Shown here piece after piece: positions 1 to 8,910 of a stretch of 64,000 nt of DNA. A program made the translations under genes and the position numbers. How positions within the stretch are numbered: position 1 is the stretch's first letter; each line of letters starts with the position of its first letter. The DNA comes from Paramicrobacterium sp051513965 (GTDB lineage Bacteria; Actinomycetota; Actinomycetes; Actinomycetales; Microbacteriaceae). The notes beneath the pieces were generated by a model that was given only the letters and a program-made list of their open reading frames with translations, had not been told where the DNA came from and ran no database searches. The stretch lies in assembly GCF_051513965.1 (NCBI RefSeq), contig NZ_CP195847.1, positions 248,001 through 312,000 on the forward strand, given 5' to 3'.

Positions 1-102
1 TCGCTCTCCTGAGTCGACTGTCGGCAACCGGTGGTTCACCGAATCGACACCGCGTGCCCGTAGACATGTGGCGAAGCCCCTCCGAGAGGAACCCTCCCGC
101 CC

Positions 103-2181
103 ATGTCACGTCTGTCTTCCGCGCTGCGCTGCAGCATCGCGGCATCCGCTCTCATCGTCACCGCGCTCGCGGCAACCGCCCCTGCCGCCGCCATGCCCCA
201 CATGGCATCGGGCGCCGATGCTGCCGCGACGGCCGCGGCCTCCGGCCCAGCCGAACCGATCAGCCTGTCTGCTGAGAGCGCCGCGCTGTCGCTGAGCGTG
301 CTCGGTCGCTATGAGACGGGCGTCTTCGACGAATCGGCGGCGGAGATCGTCGCCTACTACGGCGGCCGCAGCTACACCGTCAACGCACAGCGCGCGGTCG
401 TCGATGTGGTCGACATCAGCGACCCGAGCTCACCGGCACTGCTCTACTCACTCGCGGGCACGGGCGTCGCCAACTCGATCGCGATTCGCGAGGACGGCCT
501 CGGGGTGGTCGCTCTCGAAGCCGAGAACAAGACGGATGCCGGCACGCTCATGTTCTTCGACGCGAACGCAGATTCGGCCGATGCCGTTCTCGGATCCGTC
601 ACGGTCGGCGCTCTTCCCGACATGGTCGCTCTGAGCGCCGACGGAACATATGCGGTCGTCGCGAACGAGGGCGAACCCGCCGATGACTTCACGGTCGACC
701 CCGAGGGCTCCGTCAGCGTCGTTCAGCTGCCGGCGGACCTCGCGGCGCCGGGGCAGGATGCCGTTCGCACGGCGACCTTCCACGACTTCGAGGCCGAGGG
801 CACGAAGACCCTCGACGCCGCAGTGCGCATCTTCGGGCCGAACCCCGAGGGCGACCTCCCGGTGTCGCGCAACCTCGAGCCGGAGTACATCGCGGTCTCG
901 GGAGGAACCGCGTACGCCACCCTCCAGGAGGCCAACGCCATCGCGGTCGTCGACCTTGCGAGCGCGACCGTCACGGACGTCTGGCCGCTCGGCTTCAAGG
1001 ATCACGGACTCGCGGGCAGCGGCCTCGACGCCTCGGACCGCGACCCGAAGGGTGCCCCGACCGTGAACATCGCAACATACGACGGGCTGCACGGCGTGTA
1101 CATGCCCGACGGCATCAGCGCGTTCGAGGTCGACGGTGAGACGTACCTCGTGACGGCGAACGAGGGCGACTCCCGCGAGTGGGGCGATTTCGTGGATGCT
1201 GCGCGGGTCAAGGACCTCGGTGACGACGGCCTCGCGCCCGTGTGCGCGACGAGTCCGCTCGCGAGCAAGACCGGGGATGCGGACCTCGGCCGGTTGAACA
1301 TCGTCACCGACCTGGGGCTCTCCGTCGACGGCAGCTGCTACGAGGAGCTCTACGCGTTCGGTGCGCGGTCGTTCTCGATCTGGACGGCCTCGGGCGACCT
1401 CGTGTTCGACTCCGGCGACGACTTCGAGCAGCTCACTTCGGCGGCCGTTCCCGAGTTCTTCAACTCCAACCACAGTGAGTCGAACCTCGAGGGTCGGAGC
1501 GACGATAAGGGCCCCGAGCCCGAGAGTGTGACGCTCGGTGTCGTCGACGGCCGAACGTACGCATTCGTCGGGTTCGAGCGGGTCGGCGGTATCGCCGTGT
1601 ATGACGTGACGGAGCCCGCCGCGGCATCCTTCGTGACATACCTGAACAACCGCGACTTCGCGATCTCGGTCGAGGATGCCGCGGATCCCGCCGCCGTTCT
1701 GCCGGCTGCAGGGGACCTCGGACCCGAGGGCATCACGTTCGTCGCCGCCGAGGTATCGCCGACCGGTGAGCCGCTGCTCGCGGTCGGCAACGAGGTCTCG
1801 GGAACCACGAGTTACTACGGCATTGAGCGCGTCGGCGGCGAGGCCGGTGGGCCGGGCGGAGAGAAGCCGGGTGATGGCGGCCCCGGTGAGGGCACTGGCT
1901 CCGGTGATGGCGGCCCGGGCGAGGGCGGTTCCGGCGAGGGCGAGCAGCCTGGTGCTGATGCTGGGCAGTCGGGCGACGGCTCTCAGCCCGGCGACGCGAC
2001 CTCGCCCGACAGTTCCGATGGGGCAGACGACGCTTCTGATGCGACGCGCGACGCGTCCGGTGAGCTTCCGTACACCGGCCTGAACGCTGGCCTTGTGACG
2101 CTGCTGGCGGCACTCGCGGCCGCCGTGCTCCTCATCGGCGCGACCGTGCTGCTCGTCGCCCGCCGTGCCGCTCGCCGGTAG
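103..2181 (+). CDS. LPxTG-anchored choice-of-anchor I family surface protein
   Basis: A 692-residue secreted protein. Residues 1-30 form a Sec signal peptide with an Ala-rich cleavage region. The main body (about 50-580) is a beta-propeller-like 'choice-of-anchor I' region, the family often annotated beside alkaline-phosphatase/phytase-like propellers, with repeated 'VANEGE' and 'VTANEGDSREW' motifs. A Gly/Glu/Asp-rich linker (about 585-650) spans the wall, followed by a sorting signal: LPYTG at 655-659, a hydrophobic helix and a final Arg-rich tail (ARRAARR). It should therefore be covalently attached to peptidoglycan by a sortase. The ATG at 103 is preceded by GAGAGGAA about 14 bases upstream, a rather long spacing. 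Catalytic activity is not established for this family; a phosphoesterase role is only a guess. Confidence 0.85.
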   Translation: MSRLSSALRCSIAASALIVTALAATAPAAAMPHMASGADAAATAAASGPAEPISLSAESAALSLSVLGRYETGVFDESAAEIVAYYGGRSYTVNAQRAVVDVVDISDPSSPALLYSLAGTGVANSIAIREDGLGVVALEAENKTDAGTLMFFDANADSADAVLGSVTVGALPDMVALSADGTYAVVANEGEPADDFTVDPEGSVSVVQLPADLAAPGQDAVRTATFHDFEAEGTKTLDAAVRIFGPNPEGDLPVSRNLEPEYIAVSGGTAYATLQEANAIAVVDLASATVTDVWPLGFKDHGLAGSGLDASDRDPKGAPTVNIATYDGLHGVYMPDGISAFEVDGETYLVTANEGDSREWGDFVDAARVKDLGDDGLAPVCATSPLASKTGDADLGRLNIVTDLGLSVDGSCYEELYAFGARSFSIWTASGDLVFDSGDDFEQLTSAAVPEFFNSNHSESNLEGRSDDKGPEPESVTLGVVDGRTYAFVGFERVGGIAVYDVTEPAAASFVTYLNNRDFAISVEDAADPAAVLPAAGDLGPEGITFVAAEVSPTGEPLLAVGNEVSGTTSYYGIERVGGEAGGPGGEKPGDGGPGEGTGSGDGGPGEGGSGEGEQPGADAGQSGDGSQPGDATSPDSSDGADDASDATRDASGELPYTGLNAGLVTLLAALAAAVLLIGATVLLVARRAARR

Positions 2182-2189
2182 CAGCCGCT

Positions 2190-2362
2190 AGCGGCCCGTG
2201 CCCTCGGGGGCCGCCGTGCCTCCGGACCGCCGTGCCTTCGGGCCGCGGTGCCGTGGGCTGCAGCGTCTCCGGGCCGCCGTGTCCTCGGGGCTCGGGGCCG
2301 CAGTGCCGCGGAGTCTCCGGGCCGCGTGCCTCGGCGCTGCCGCGACTCCGGACCGCCGTGCC
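2190..2362. repeat. degenerate CCGCCGTGCC repeat tract
   Basis: The 465-base gap between the anchor protein and the next gene begins with a very GC-rich tract in which CCGCCGTGCC and close variants (CCGCGGTGCC, CCGCAGTGCC) recur at irregular 15-30 base spacing, for example at 2211, 2227, 2243 and 2353. Frames across it open only because of composition. It may be a decayed minisatellite or an eroded coding end; no gene was supported here. Confidence 0.5.
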
Positions 2363-2372
2363 TCTCACGCAG

Positions 2373-2437
2373 TCGGAAATTTCGGGCGGGTGCGGCGTGT
2401 CGCTGCAGGACACGCCGCACGGCCGAAATCTTTCCGA
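2373..2437. repeat. long hairpin (12-bp perfect inner arms plus imperfect outer arms)
   Basis: GTGCGGCGTGTC at 2390-2401 is exactly complementary to GACACGCCGCAC at 2409-2420 around a 7-base loop containing CTGCAG. Outside this, TCGGAAATTTCGG at 2373 pairs imperfectly with CCGAAATCTTTCCGA ending at 2437, so the complete hairpin spans about 65 bases. It could be a terminator for the upstream surface-protein gene, or a mobile palindrome; it lacks a T tract. Confidence 0.6.
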
Positions 2438-2521
2438 TTTGGTGAGAATTGTGCGCCATCTCGAGGGTGGTGCAGAGGCCCGAGGGTGGCGAAGGGACCC
2501 GAAGATGGGGCGGCAGTGCCA

Positions 2522-2588
2522 GCGACGGTGAACTCTGCAAAGAAGGACTCCCCGAGGGTGGGCGTCAGCGTGGGCGACGGTGAACTCT
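2522..2588. repeat. imperfect direct repeat, 52-base period
   Basis: GCGACGGTGAACTCT occurs at 2522-2536 and again at 2574-2588, each followed by a related GAAGG-rich stretch. It lies in the non-coding gap upstream of the lipase-maturation-factor gene and may be a recent tandem duplication of the promoter region. Confidence 0.5.
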
Positions 2589-2673
2589 CCGACGAAGGCC
2601 CCCCGAAGCCCGAGCCACGCAACCCCTTGCAGCCTCCCGCACGCCGGTGGTGTGCTGGCATCAGGTGGTGATG

Positions 2674-4248
2674 ATGCTCACTCTCGACTGGGCCGACGCG
2701 TGGACGAACGCTCTGCAGGTGCTCGATGCCGACGACTACACGATCGCCCGCGAGGTTCTGCAGCGCGGCACTGCGGCCGTCTTCGCGGTCGCACTCGCCT
2801 CCGCAATCGCACAGTTTCCGGCGCTGCTCGGCGATCGCGGACTTCTGCCCGCGCCGCGCTTCATCGCCCGCACCTCGGGACGCAGTGTTCCGAGCATCTT
2901 CCGGCTACGGTGGTTCTCGTACAGCGACGCCAAGCTCCGGGTCTCGGCCGCGGTGGGCATCGCCCTCGCGGCATCCCTCGTCATTGGTCTGCCCCAGCTC
3001 GGCCCGCCCTGGCTGCCGCTTCTCGCCTTCGCGCTTCTGTGGGTGCTGTACTACTCGATCGTGAACATCGGGCAGCGGTTCTACGGCTTCGGCTGGGAGT
3101 CGCTCCTGCTCGAGACCGGCGCGATCGTGGCGTTTCTCGGATCGTCGCAGAACGCCCCACCCCTGCTGATCATGGTATTCGTGTGGTGGCTCGTGGTGCG
3201 CGTCGAGTTCGGCGCCGGAATGATCAAGATGCGCGGCGACCGCTCGTGGCGCGACCTGACCGCGATGAACTACCACCACGAGACCCAGCCCATGCCCGGG
3301 CCGCTCAGCCGCCAGGCGCACCTGCTGCCGACGCCGTTCCACAAGATGGAGACGCTCGGCAACAACGTCATCCAGCTCGGTGCGCCCTGGTTGCTCTTCG
3401 CGCCGCAGCCTATCGCGGGCTTCGCGGCCGCGCTCATCGTCCTCACGCAGCTGTGGCTCGTCGTCACGGGCAACTTCGCGTGGCTCAACTGGATCACCAT
3501 CGTCATCGGGTTCTCGGGCCTGAGCGATTCGTTCCTCGCGTGGATCACCGGGCACGGCTGGCCGGGCTGGAGCTGGTTCGGCGTTCCGCTCGGCAGTGGC
3601 AGTGGCGCCGGCGGTGGCAGCGGTGGGGATGCCGCTCCCGGCACGGCCGAAGCGGGCGTCGGAGCCGCGGCATCCGTGTCACCCCTCTGGTGGTTCGTGC
3701 TGACGACCGTCGTGTTCATCGTGTACGCGTGGCTCTCCGCCCCCGCGATGGCGAACCTGTTCAGCAGCGGCCAGCTCATGAACGCGAGTTTCAACCGGTG
3801 GGGCATCGGCAACGCCTACGGAGCGTTCGGCAGCGTCACCCAGCTGCGACGCGAGGTCGTGATCGAGGGGACCCTCGCGGAGAACCCCCGCGCAGACGAC
3901 TGGCATGCCTACGAGTTCAAGGGCAAGCCGACCGACGTCATGCGGCGTCCGCGGCAGTTCGCGCCGTATCACCTGCGGCTCGATTGGCAGATGTGGTTTC
4001 TCGCGCTCGGTGCGTGGAACGAGGTGTGGTTCGAGCGGCTCATCGTAAAACTGCTCGAGGGGGATGCCGCGACGCTGCGCCTGCTGCGGTCGGATCCGTT
4101 CGGGGGTGAACCGCCCGCCGCGATCCGCGCCCGAGTGTTCGCCTATCGGTTCTCGACTCGCGAGGAGAAGCGCGAGACCGGCGCGATCTGGGTGCGCGAC
4201 GAGCTTGCCACCCTCGTGCGGCCGGTCACTCGGGCGGACCTTCACTGA
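2674..4248 (+). CDS. lipase maturation factor family membrane protein
   Basis: A 524-residue polytopic membrane protein matching the lipase maturation factor (LMF1-like) family: an N-terminal 'LRWFSYSDAKL' segment, several hydrophobic helices, the family region 'QRFYGFGWESLLLE' and 'RGDRSWRDLTAMNYHHETQP', then a C-terminal soluble half with 'RRPRQFAPYHLRLDWQMWF'. In vertebrates LMF1 helps fold lipases in the ER; the bacterial role is unknown. A Gly/Ser-rich insert (about residues 310-330) lies in a loop. Start choice is uncertain: GTG codons at 2647, 2650, 2665, 2668 and ATG at 2671 are also in frame; ATG 2674 was chosen because AGGTGG ends five bases before it. Confidence 0.8.
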   Translation: MLTLDWADAWTNALQVLDADDYTIAREVLQRGTAAVFAVALASAIAQFPALLGDRGLLPAPRFIARTSGRSVPSIFRLRWFSYSDAKLRVSAAVGIALAASLVIGLPQLGPPWLPLLAFALLWVLYYSIVNIGQRFYGFGWESLLLETGAIVAFLGSSQNAPPLLIMVFVWWLVVRVEFGAGMIKMRGDRSWRDLTAMNYHHETQPMPGPLSRQAHLLPTPFHKMETLGNNVIQLGAPWLLFAPQPIAGFAAALIVLTQLWLVVTGNFAWLNWITIVIGFSGLSDSFLAWITGHGWPGWSWFGVPLGSGSGAGGGSGGDAAPGTAEAGVGAAASVSPLWWFVLTTVVFIVYAWLSAPAMANLFSSGQLMNASFNRWGIGNAYGAFGSVTQLRREVVIEGTLAENPRADDWHAYEFKGKPTDVMRRPRQFAPYHLRLDWQMWFLALGAWNEVWFERLIVKLLEGDAATLRLLRSDPFGGEPPAAIRARVFAYRFSTREEKRETGAIWVRDELATLVRPVTRADLH

Positions 4249-4281
4249 CCGGGCTCTGTCCGCGGTCGGGGCGGCCCCACC

Positions 4282-5736
4282 TCAGCGGGAGTGATTGTTG
4301 CGTGTGCGGCGCATCGACTGCCGCGCCGCCCGGTCGAGGCCGAAGGCCCGGCGGGTGACGTGCCCGCCGATCGTGGTTCCGGCTGCCAGGCCGATGCCGA
4401 CCGCCAGCGCTGTGAACAGCTCGGTGAGCGCAGCCACGATTCCCTGTGGTCCGTCCATGAGGGTGAAAAGTCCGCGGTAGACGGTGAGACCCGGAATGAG
4501 ACCGATGATCCCCGCCATGGTGAGGGCGGCCTCAGGCACGGTGATCCAGCGATACACGAGGTAGCTCAGAACACCCGCGACCACTCCGGCGACTCCGGGT
4601 GCGAGTCCGGGGTCGGGGAGGAACGGCTGCACGATGAAGAACACCGCGAAGACGATGCTCGCCAGGGCCGCCATGATCGGCGCGATGATGAGCCGCACGT
4701 ACGATGTGAGGGCGAAGCCGATGCCGATGAGACCGGCGCCGGCCATGCCCGCGAAGATGTTGTCGGTTCGACCGAGTGATGTGCCGACTTCGATGGGGAT
4801 GCCGAGCCGCATGGTGAACCCGATGGTGAGCGAGATGCCCACGGTGAGCCCCAGTGTCATCATAAGCACTTCGAGCCCGCGCGCGGAGGCGGTGATGTAG
4901 TACCCGTCGATGGCGTCGCGGGCGGATGCCGTCAGGCCGATGCCCGACAGAAGCAGCATGATTCCCGAGATCACGATCACCGTCGGCTGGATGTTTCCGG
5001 GAAGTTCGATGCCGATGTTGCTCGCCCAGTACAGCCCTGAGGCGAACATCGTGATGACGACCGCGGCTGCCATCTGCACGAAGAACGCCGAGACGCCCCA
5101 CTTCTCGAGGCGCCGCGTCACGATGTCGGCGACGATCGCCGAGAGTGCCGCCGCGACGATCACGACGAAGCTCGCGTCGTACATCACCACGACACCGGCG
5201 GCAAGGATCGCCTTTCCTGCGGCGACCACCCAGCGGCGGTACGGATGCGGCTGCACGAGGATCTCCCCGAGGTGACGTCGCGCGACGTCTGGATCGACGG
5301 GCTCGGGTGACTCCGTGATCTCCTCGATCAGCCGGTACACGTCACGAAGGCGCGTGTAGTCGGTCGTGCGGGCTTTCACGATGCGCATGACCGAGATCGG
5401 GTCCTCATCGAGACCGCGGTGGACCGAGACCGTGATCGACGTGAACGCGATGTCCACGTGCATCCCGGTGATGCCGAAGCTGGAGCTCAGGCGGATGCAG
5501 GTTGCAACGACGTCCGCGGACGACGCTCCCGTAGCGAGCATCGCTTCGCCGACGCGGAGGCACAGCTCGATGACCGAGCGCGCGTGCCTCTGCGAGACGG
5601 AGTCGTCGCTTCCGGGCAGTGCGATGCGCTGCGTGGGCATCCCGATTCCGCGCACCATTCCGCCGGCCAGGTCGGCGAGCGACCTGCTCATCCGCAGCCG
5701 GAGGTTGCGCTGCTTTCTGCTGCTCTCGTGACTCAC
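4282..5736 (-). CDS. threonine/serine exporter (ThrE) family protein
   Basis: A 484-residue membrane protein with the two ThrE family parts: a soluble N-terminal domain (about 30-170; conserved 'ATGASSADVVATCIRLSSSFG' region) followed by about ten hydrophobic helices. ThrE of Corynebacterium glutamicum exports threonine and serine using the proton gradient; substrate here is inferred from family only. The start is GTG 5736, which is six bases downstream of a TAACCT hexamer, so the message is probably leaderless. It converges with the lipase maturation factor gene (34-base gap) and is followed upstream, in the same direction, by the Lrp regulator. Confidence 0.85.
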   Translation of the reverse strand: MSHESSRKQRNLRLRMSRSLADLAGGMVRGIGMPTQRIALPGSDDSVSQRHARSVIELCLRVGEAMLATGASSADVVATCIRLSSSFGITGMHVDIAFTSITVSVHRGLDEDPISVMRIVKARTTDYTRLRDVYRLIEEITESPEPVDPDVARRHLGEILVQPHPYRRWVVAAGKAILAAGVVVMYDASFVVIVAAALSAIVADIVTRRLEKWGVSAFFVQMAAAVVITMFASGLYWASNIGIELPGNIQPTVIVISGIMLLLSGIGLTASARDAIDGYYITASARGLEVLMMTLGLTVGISLTIGFTMRLGIPIEVGTSLGRTDNIFAGMAGAGLIGIGFALTSYVRLIIAPIMAALASIVFAVFFIVQPFLPDPGLAPGVAGVVAGVLSYLVYRWITVPEAALTMAGIIGLIPGLTVYRGLFTLMDGPQGIVAALTELFTALAVGIGLAAGTTIGGHVTRRAFGLDRAARQSMRRTRNNHSR

Positions 5737-5742
5737 TTTTCC

Positions 5743-5748
5743 AGGTTA
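5743..5748 (-). promoter_or_regulatory. leaderless -10 element TAACCT for the ThrE gene
   Basis: TAACCT lies exactly six bases upstream of the GTG start and no Shine-Dalgarno sequence is present. This matches the actinobacterial leaderless arrangement TANNNT-N6-start. Confidence 0.55.
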
Positions 5749-5752
5749 GATC

Positions 5753-6208
5753 TCAGTCGATGGGGCGGTCGATCAGGCGGGACATGACGATGGACGAACG
5801 CGTGTGGTCGACGTTCGGGGCGACCCGAACCTTCTCGAGAGCGTCCTCCAAGGCGGGCAGGTTCCGTGCGCGGATGTGCACCATCGCGTCGGCGCTGCCC
5901 GAGACCGTGCAGGCCTCGACGACCTCGGGAACGTGCATCATCATCTGGCGCAGCTCGTCGGGTGCGACGGTGCCGCGGCAGAAGAGCTCCACGTACGCCT
6001 CGGTCTGACGGCCATCGATCGCGGGGTCGACCTGCACCGTGAAGCCTCGAATCACACCGTCGGCCACCAGGCGGTCCACACGTCGTTTGACAGCGGATGC
6101 CGAGAGCCCGACGACCTGCCCGATATCCCCGTATCCGGCACGGGCGTTCTGCCTGAGCTGATCGATGATTCCGCGGTCGATGTTGTCCATGTCGTTCATG
6201 GTAATCAT
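5753..6208 (-). CDS. Lrp/AsnC family transcriptional regulator
   Basis: A 151-residue regulator with an N-terminal winged helix-turn-helix (about 8-55, 'NIDRGIIDQLRQNAR' and 'GLSASAVKRRVDRL') and a C-terminal RAM/ligand-binding domain (about 70-145). It is transcribed divergently from the dimethylargininase gene across a 164-base gap, the usual arrangement for Lrp-type control of arginine/amino-acid genes, so it probably regulates that gene in response to an amino acid. Alternative ATG starts at 6199 and 6190 are in frame; none has a clear ribosome-binding site. Confidence 0.9.
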   Translation of the reverse strand: MITMNDMDNIDRGIIDQLRQNARAGYGDIGQVVGLSASAVKRRVDRLVADGVIRGFTVQVDPAIDGRQTEAYVELFCRGTVAPDELRQMMMHVPEVVEACTVSGSADAMVHIRARNLPALEDALEKVRVAPNVDHTRSSIVMSRLIDRPID

Positions 6209-6372
6209 CTAAATGTGCGTTTCTCTCGGCGTTTGCGCAGGAAAAGTGCGTGCGTTGTGGAGTCTCCGCCGCGGGAGCGGTGCAACACTGGTAAAGGAGG
6301 CGTGCCCGGAGCTGACAGCGCCCGGGCCAAGAGGACAGCGTCCGCCGATCCACGTATTTCACTGGAGACGCT

Positions 6373-7230
6373 ATGACCAGCACCGACACCGTGACCGCCC
6401 CGACGAGCAAGCGCACACCGCAGCCTCGCACGTATCTGATGTGCCGACCTGAGCACTTCACGGTCTCGTATCGCATCAACCCCTGGATGGAGCCCGCCAA
6501 TCCGACGGACACGGCCCGCGCGGTTGAGCAGTGGCAGAGCCTGTACGACACGTACGTCTCGCTCGGCCACACCATCGAACTGATTGACCCGATTCCGGGG
6601 CTTCCCGACATGGTGTACACCGCCAATGGGGGTTTCATCATCGACGGAACCGCGTATGGCGCGAGCTTCACGTACCCCGAGCGTCAGCCTGAGGGCCCGG
6701 CGTTCATGCAGTGGTTCGCGGACCACGGCTTCGACGTCGTTGAGCCGAAGAACATCAACGAGGGCGAGGGTGACTTTCTGCTGGTCGGTGACACGATCCT
6801 GGCGGGAACCGGCTTTCGCAGCACGACAGACAGTCACAAGGAGCTCGCGGATCTCTATGGTCGCGAGGTGCTGTCGCTCACGCTCACGAACCCGAACTTC
6901 TACCACCTCGACACCGCGATCTCGGTTCTCGACCCGCTCACGGGTGATCGTGACGCGAACATCGCCTACCTTCCGAGCGCGTTTGACGAGGCATCCTTGG
7001 CTCTTCTCGAGGAGCGCTACCCGAATGCGATTCACGTGAGCGAAGAGGATTCCCGCATTCTCGGTCTCAACTCGATCTCCGACGGCTACAACGTCGTGAT
7101 CGCGAAGCGTGCGACGGGCTTCGAGGCGCAGCTGCGGGAGCGCGGCTACAACCCGATCGGGGTGGATCTCTCCGAGCTGCTGCTCGGTGGCGGTGGAGTG
7201 AAGTGCTGCACGCTGGAGCTGCGTCGCTGA
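6373..7230 (+). CDS. ddaH: dimethylargininase (amidinotransferase fold)
   Basis: A 285-residue guanidine-modifying enzyme. Dimethylargininases hydrolyse N-omega-methylated arginines to citrulline and methylamines. Visible signatures are 'PDMVYTANGG' (about 78-87), 'GEGDFL' (131-136), the catalytic His 178 in 'FYHLDTA' and the nucleophilic Cys 278 in the C-terminal 'GGGGVKCCTLEL'. ATG 6373 is preceded by GGAGACGCT. The divergent Lrp-type gene is its likely regulator. An ornithine/arginine-pathway partner (such as rocD) is not in the window. The 3' end is followed within about 50 bases by palindromic element copy A. Other arginine-deiminase-like substrates cannot be excluded. Confidence 0.85.
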   Translation: MTSTDTVTAPTSKRTPQPRTYLMCRPEHFTVSYRINPWMEPANPTDTARAVEQWQSLYDTYVSLGHTIELIDPIPGLPDMVYTANGGFIIDGTAYGASFTYPERQPEGPAFMQWFADHGFDVVEPKNINEGEGDFLLVGDTILAGTGFRSTTDSHKELADLYGREVLSLTLTNPNFYHLDTAISVLDPLTGDRDANIAYLPSAFDEASLALLEERYPNAIHVSEEDSRILGLNSISDGYNVVIAKRATGFEAQLRERGYNPIGVDLSELLLGGGGVKCCTLELRR

Positions 7231-7278
7231 TCGGCATCCTGCAGCCCAACCCACCACCTCTCGCACCACCTCCCTAAC

Positions 7279-7389
7279 CGCGCTATTTGTTCGGGCTTGC
7301 GCTACAGAAATTCCTGTAGCGCAAGCCCGGAACTGTAGCGCAAGCCGGAAACTGTAGCGCAAGCCCGAAACTGCAGCGCGAGCCTGGAG
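7279..7389. repeat. dispersed palindromic element, copy A, with tandem 19-bp units
   Basis: The left part reads CGCGCTATTTGTT then a 16-bp perfect stem: CGGGCTTGCGCTACAG at 7292-7307 and its complement at 7314-7329 around AAATTC. Instead of the expected outer right arm, the half-unit CTGTAGCGCAAGCCCGGAA is repeated in tandem four times without spacers (7314-7332, 7333-7351, 7352-7370, 7371-7389), diverging progressively. It is located between ddaH and the mannosyltransferase. Related copies: 9010, 27367, 52682 and 61779. Confidence 0.85.
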
Positions 7390-7539
7390 CCGCAGCGGAC
7401 TGGTTGGGCATCAGCTGGGCACTCTGCGGGGGCGTGCGAGGTGTGGATGCTTCGCAAAGGCACAGTCGCTCCCCGGTAGGCTTGAGTGCCGCGCGAGCGT
7501 GAGTCTGACGCCGTGCGTTCGACACTGGGGGAGGATGCC

Positions 7540-8265
7540 GTGGCCCACACGCTCGTCATCATTCCGACCTACAACGAACGTGCGGGCATCGCCTCGATCG
7601 CGGAGCGCGTGCGTACGGCGGCTCCCGACGCGCACATCCTCGTCGCCGACGATGCCTCTCCGGACGGCACCGGAAAGATCGCCGACGAGCTCGCGGCATC
7701 CGATTCGCAGATTCACGTCCTGCATCGACCCGGCAAGCAGGGCCTTGGCGCTGCGTACACGGACGCCTTCGACTGGGGGCTCGAGCGCGGTTACGACCGA
7801 CTCGTCGAGATGGATGCCGACGGCTCCCACCAGCCGGAGCAGCTGCCCGCGCTTCTGGAGGCCGCTGAATCGGCGGACCTCGTGCTCGGTTCGCGCTGGG
7901 TCCCCGGCGGCGGCATCGAGAACTGGCCCTGGCACCGGCGGATGCTCTCGCGCGGTGGCAGTGCGTACGCGCGAACCGTGCTCGGGATGCCGTACCGCGA
8001 CGTGACCGGCGGATTTCGAGTCTTCACGGCCGAGGCGCTGCGACGGATCCCGCGCGACGAGGTGCACAGCCAAGGCTACGGCTTTCAGGTCGACATGCTC
8101 TGGCGCGCGCATCGAGCGGGTCTTCGCATCATCGAGGTTCCGATCACGTTCGTCGAACGCACGCAGGGCCGCTCCAAGATGACGGGCGGCATCGTCTTCG
8201 AGGCGATCTGGCGCGTCACGATGTGGGGCGTCGCCGCGCTGCCGGCTCGGCTGCGCCGCTCGTGA
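7540..8265 (+). CDS. polyprenol monophosphomannose synthase (GT2)
   Basis: A 241-residue soluble GT-A glycosyltransferase of family 2. It should transfer mannose from GDP-mannose to polyprenyl phosphate, giving the lipid donor used for mannosylated glycolipids and protein O-mannosylation. Motifs: 'VIIPTYNERAGI' at the N-terminus, the nucleotide-binding 'VADDASPDGTG', the metal-binding 'MDADGSHQPE' and 'DVTGGFRVF' and 'SQGYGFQVDML' toward the C-terminus. It lacks the fused lipoprotein N-acyltransferase domain of mycobacterial Ppm1. GTG 7540 was chosen over the longer frame start because GGGGAGG ends six bases upstream. Confidence 0.85.
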   Translation: MAHTLVIIPTYNERAGIASIAERVRTAAPDAHILVADDASPDGTGKIADELAASDSQIHVLHRPGKQGLGAAYTDAFDWGLERGYDRLVEMDADGSHQPEQLPALLEAAESADLVLGSRWVPGGGIENWPWHRRMLSRGGSAYARTVLGMPYRDVTGGFRVFTAEALRRIPRDEVHSQGYGFQVDMLWRAHRAGLRIIEVPITFVERTQGRSKMTGGIVFEAIWRVTMWGVAALPARLRRS

Positions 8266-8277
8266 CGGCGGCGCGGC

Positions 8278-8910
8278 TCAGACCGTGCTGACCGCGGTCA
8301 GGTGGCGGATGCCGTCGGGCGTCGCCTCGATGCGGTCGACGGTCATGACGGCGAAGTCTTCCGGGCTGATGCGCGAACCGTGCGTGGAATCGACGAGCAG
8401 GGTGTCTGTGCCGAGCGTGTATCGTCCCGTGCGGGTGCCGGGTGAGATCACTGCCGGCGGACTCAGGTAGATCCAGTCGGCGGAGGACTGTTGGCACTCG
8501 GCGTGCTGCTCCAGGCTCGCTCGTGCGCTTGGCTGCCATTCGGCGGGCACAAGGCTCGGATCGTCAATGACCCGGCCGTGTCCGCTCGGATGGGTGAGCG
8601 GCGCGGATCCGCCGATGACGACGACTCGTCGTCCCGCGGTTTCGGCGGCGGCGAGCACGGTCCGGGTGACGGGGCGGACGGCGTGCTCGTCGCCCGGCGC
8701 GGGACGCGTGGCGAGAACGAGCACGTCGTGTTCACGTGCCATGGCCAAAGCGGTGCCTGGGTCAGAGGCATCCCCTGCGACCGTCTGCGATGCGCCTTCG
8801 GCGTGCTGCGCGGATCGCGAAAGCCCTGTCACGGTGTGGCCTCGCTGCGCTGCTTCCGCGACGATGCGTGAGCCGATCATGCCGGATGCTCCGAGGACGG
8901 CGATTCTCAT
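8278..8910 (-). CDS. NAD(P)-binding oxidoreductase (NAD-dependent epimerase-like)
   Basis: A 210-residue single-domain Rossmann protein. The N-terminal 'AVLGASGMIGSRIV' is a GxxGxxG dinucleotide-binding loop, and 'VIGGSAPL' and 'WIYLSPPA' match the NAD(P)H-binding/NmrA-like atypical SDR group (YwnB-like). These proteins bind NADPH and act as reductases or redox sensors; the substrate is unknown. ATG 8910 has AAAGG seven bases upstream. It converges with the mannosyltransferase (12-base gap). Confidence 0.75.
   Translation of the reverse strand: MRIAVLGASGMIGSRIVAEAAQRGHTVTGLSRSAQHAEGASQTVAGDASDPGTALAMAREHDVLVLATRPAPGDEHAVRPVTRTVLAAAETAGRRVVVIGGSAPLTHPSGHGRVIDDPSLVPAEWQPSARASLEQHAECQQSSADWIYLSPPAVISPGTRTGRYTLGTDTLLVDSTHGSRISPEDFAVMTVDRIEATPDGIRHLTAVSTV

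Noticed and set aside
448..1473. 341-codon antisense frame inside the surface-protein gene
   Set aside because: It is Arg/Val-rich, has no domain or ribosome-binding site, and is explained by the GC-biased codons of the gene on the other strand.
2198..2671. 157-codon frame in the repeat-rich gap
   Set aside because: Composition-driven open frame over degenerate repeats, no start signal and no family.
7314..7389. 19-bp tandem units as a CRISPR array
   Set aside because: The units are contiguous with no spacers and there are no cas genes.
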